A stretch of DNA of 54,136 nt from DASZTU01 sp035493835 (lineage in GTDB: Bacteria > Pseudomonadota > Alphaproteobacteria > Rhizobiales > Devosiaceae), in the NCBI GenBank assembly GCA_035493835.1, contig DATJHO010000090.1, positions 1 through 54,136 on the forward strand, written 5' to 3'. Below the pieces are notes generated by a model. The model did no database searches and had not been told where the DNA came from. It saw only the letters and a list, made by a program, of their open reading frames with translations. How positions within the stretch are numbered: the stretch's first letter is position 1; each line of letters begins with the position of its first letter. A program made the translations under genes and the position numbers. Shown here piece by piece: positions 52,212 through 54,136 of the stretch.

Positions 52212-53618
52212 ATGCCGACCTTCCGCCCCGCCTTCGCCCACGCCGATCTCGGTGATGCCTTTTACGACATCGTTGCCCCGGCACGCTTCCCAGCCCTGAC
52301 GCTGCGCTACCGCAATGAGCGTTGGGCGGCACGGATGGGGCTCGGCGATCTCACCGAAGCACAATGGCTCGAGCACTTCGGCCGCTTCGTGCCCCTCCCC
52401 GGCAGTTTCGAGCAGCCGCTGGCGCTGCGCTATCACGGCCACCAGTTCCAGTCCTACAACCCCTTCCTCGGCGACGGCCGCGGCTTCCTGTTCGCGCAAG
52501 GCTATGACCTCGAGGACGGGCGCCTGCTGGATTTCGGCACCAAGGGCTCGGGCCGCACCCCGTGGTCGCGCAACGCCGACGGCAGGCTGACGCTCAAGGG
52601 CGGCGTCCGCGAAGTGCTGGCGACCGAAATGCTGGAGGCGCTCGGAGTCTATACCAGCAAATCCTTCGCCCTCGTCGAGACGGGCGAGGAGCTGGAACGC
52701 CACGACGAGCCCTCACCCACCCGCGCCTCGGTGCTGACCCGGCTCAGCCATTCCCATATCCGCATCGGCTCCTTCCAGCGCCTCGCCTATCTCAGGGACG
52801 AGGCCAATCTCGAAAGACTGCTCGATTATTGCATCAAGACCTATTTGCCCGATTGCTGGCGCGACGACCGGGCCCAGCGCGCCGCCGCCTTCATGGAGCG
52901 GGTGGCAAGAAACGTCGCCCGGCTCGGCGCGCAGTGGATTGCCGCCGGGTTCGTGCATGGCGTGCTCAACACCGACAACATCAACATCACCGGCGAGAGT
53001 TTTGATTACGGCCCATGGCGCTTCCTGCCGTTCTACGATCCGGCCTTCACCGCCGCCTATTTCGATGAGAGCGGCCTTTATGCCTTCGGCCGCCAGCCCG
53101 ATGCCCTGGCCTGGAATCTGACCCGGCTGGCCGAATGCCTGGTGCCGCTGTCGAACGTGGACCTGCTGGAGCCGGCGCTCAACACCTTCTGGCCCGCCTT
53201 TCGCGCCGATGTCGCCGCCGCAATCCTCTCCCGCTTCGGTCTCTTGTCGCAGGGCGAGGAGAAGGATGCCGAGTTCGTCACCGCGCTCTTTGCCTTCTTC
53301 ATGGCCAGCAAGGCGCCCTATGAGCAGTCTTTTTTCGACTGGCATGGCGGCCGCCTGAGCGCAGGCCGGGCCGCCGCAAGCCCCGCCGCCGATCATTATG
53401 CCACCGAGGATTTCGCCGCCTTCCGCGCCATCCTCGACGCCTACGAGCCGCGACCCGGCCTCAAGCTCGATCACCCCTACTTCGTGCGGCAAAAACCCCG
53501 GACGATGCTGATCGAGGAAATGGAGGAGCTATGGGCCCCCATCGCGGCCGAAGACGATTGGCGGGCGTTCAATGCCGCGCTGGCCGAAATCGCCGAGATG
53601 CAGGTGGCCTACGAGTAA
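52212..53618 (+). CDS. selO: Protein adenylyltransferase SelO
   Basis: Pseudokinase-fold enzyme that transfers AMP to Ser, Thr or Tyr of target proteins, linked to redox stress. 468 residues, slightly short against E. coli SelO. ALRYHGHQFQSYNPFLGDGR near the start, GTKGSGRTPWSRNADGRLTL with the nucleotide-binding basic residues, and HGVLNTDNINITGESFDYGP holding the metal-binding Asn/Asp. No C-terminal selenocysteine motif, as usual in bacteria. Start ATG 52212. Confidence 0.94.
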   Translation: MPTFRPAFAHADLGDAFYDIVAPARFPALTLRYRNERWAARMGLGDLTEAQWLEHFGRFVPLPGSFEQPLALRYHGHQFQSYNPFLGDGRGFLFAQGYDLEDGRLLDFGTKGSGRTPWSRNADGRLTLKGGVREVLATEMLEALGVYTSKSFALVETGEELERHDEPSPTRASVLTRLSHSHIRIGSFQRLAYLRDEANLERLLDYCIKTYLPDCWRDDRAQRAAAFMERVARNVARLGAQWIAAGFVHGVLNTDNINITGESFDYGPWRFLPFYDPAFTAAYFDESGLYAFGRQPDALAWNLTRLAECLVPLSNVDLLEPALNTFWPAFRADVAAAILSRFGLLSQGEEKDAEFVTALFAFFMASKAPYEQSFFDWHGGRLSAGRAAASPAADHYATEDFAAFRAILDAYEPRPGLKLDHPYFVRQKPRTMLIEEMEELWAPIAAEDDWRAFNAALAEIAEMQVAYE

Positions 53619-53717
53619 CCACAATATTGTTCCTGATGATTTCGCCAGACAACTGACGTTTGCGGTTGATTGCAGCCATTTGGACCAGATTCTCTGGTCA
53701 TCATGGCCAGATGCTGC

Positions 53718-53742
53718 GGAACTATTCACGTTTGCTGCCGTT
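53718..53742 (+). promoter_or_regulatory. EcfG-type promoter upstream of the DUF2147 gene
   Basis: GGAAC (53718-53722), 16 bases, CGTT (53739-53742): fits the consensus GGAAC-N16/17-CGTT. The leader would be about 95 bases. A dyad GACCAG-N5-CTGGTC lies at 53685-53701 just upstream. Confidence 0.65.
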
Positions 53743-53844
53743 ATCCGGTCAAAATATCGCCTTCTGTAGCGGTACTCCGGATCATATTTGGGCCCTTTTC
53801 GCACAATACTGGCGGCAGGGCAGGAAATTAGGAGACCATCATCA

Positions 53845-54136
53845 ATGTCAACCTTTGCGCGACTGGCCGTCGCAGCGGTTTTTTGTGCCTTGCCTCTGGC
53901 CCCTGCCCTGGCGGCCGGGCCGAAACTATCACCGGTCGGCTCGTGGCAGTCCGATGATGGGCAGGCGCGGGTCCGCGTCACGTTGTGCGGCGACGGCACC
54001 CAGCTCTGCGCCCACCTTGTCGGACTGAGCGGCGGAGCCCGCACGCCCAAGAATTTGCGATTACTGAATTCCTATGTCGTCCAGGGCGCGCAGCGGGCCG
54101 ACGACAATGTGTGGGAAGGCATGGTGCGCTTCAACG
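53845..54136 (+). CDS. DUF2147-like secreted protein (cut by window end)
   Basis: The first 97 codons are present. Signal peptide FARLAVAAVFCALPLAPALA (cleavage about residue 24), then VGSWQSDDGQARVRVTLCGD and LCAHLVGL, which match the start of DUF2147: a small lipocalin-like beta-barrel with two conserved cysteines. Function unknown. The ATG at 53845 has GGAG ten bases upstream. An EcfG-type promoter lies 100 bases upstream, suggesting it is part of the general stress response. Confidence 0.75.
   Translation, partial: MSTFARLAVAAVFCALPLAPALAAGPKLSPVGSWQSDDGQARVRVTLCGDGTQLCAHLVGLSGGARTPKNLRLLNSYVVQGAQRADDNVWEGMVRFN

Overview
The window is 54 kb of GC-rich chromosome from an alphaproteobacterium, most likely a member of the Hyphomicrobiales (Rhizobiales); a Devosia-like lineage would fit, but the genus cannot be fixed from sequence reading alone. 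The basis is the gene content (DUF2794 protein, tandem IalB proteins, a potassium-independent membrane pyrophosphatase, a rhizobial-style dapF-mtaB-ftsY-yciB run), two promoters of the EcfG general-stress type that is restricted to Alphaproteobacteria, and many GC-rich palindromic intergenic repeats. It is a core-genome region: about 51 intact genes, one gene cut by the window end, two gene relics, and no tRNA, rRNA, CRISPR array, prophage or insertion sequence that I can see.

Layout. 0.1-5 kb: ppa, then a translationally coupled run dapF-mtaB-ftsY-yciB. 5.3-9.1 kb (minus strand): a PRC-barrel-like stress gene behind an EcfG promoter, then the cytochrome c maturation genes ccmA-B-C-D-G, with ccmA and ccmB pushed apart by 400 bp of repeats. 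9.2-13.6 kb: acnA, a DUF1223 secreted protein and a DUF2794 protein. 13.7-15.6 kb: a GNAT relic between two repeat elements, an intact GNAT gene and a Bax-inhibitor-1 gene whose leader may hold a ybhL-type RNA. 15.8-20.9 kb: thpR, two IalB paralogues, rlmN and a TPR-sulfotransferase. 21-27 kb: rlmJ, a LysE-type exporter, argG, an SDR and typA. 27.2-29.6 kb: an acyltransferase-3 relic, a NIPSNAP gene, yggT-DUF167, a TetR regulator that apparently uses ATT as start, and a small basic protein of unknown function. 29.7-37.6 kb: hppA, a small secreted protein, an atypical SDR, the flagellar stator pair motA-motB, a P450 and a PCMT-like methyltransferase. 37.9-40.9 kb: an MFS exporter, a VOC protein and a zinc-type CDF exporter with a textbook MerR-family promoter. 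41.3-45.6 kb: ffh-rpsP-rimM-trmD-rplS. 45.8-47.4 kb: a metallo-beta-lactamase-fold protein and a histidine-rich PadR regulator (NfeR/YqjI-like) with its operator. 47.7-54.1 kb: a large FAD/iron-sulfur dehydrogenase, a TrmA/RlmD-type RNA methyltransferase, a SelO AMPylase and the start of a DUF2147 gene under an EcfG promoter.

Most genes serve translation and RNA modification (mtaB, thpR, rlmN, rlmJ, rimM, trmD, the TrmA-type enzyme, typA), protein targeting (ftsY and ffh both lie here, 38 kb apart), envelope and respiration (ccm genes, hppA) and metabolism. I found no obviously new multigene system. The strongest unexplained signals are regulatory and structural: the MerR-type operator without a nearby merR gene, the paired 12-bp operator boxes around the PadR promoter, two EcfG promoters, the ATT-start TetR gene, and a family of roughly 130-bp palindromic repeats with inverted termini that also occurs as a solo terminal hairpin and sits beside broken genes.
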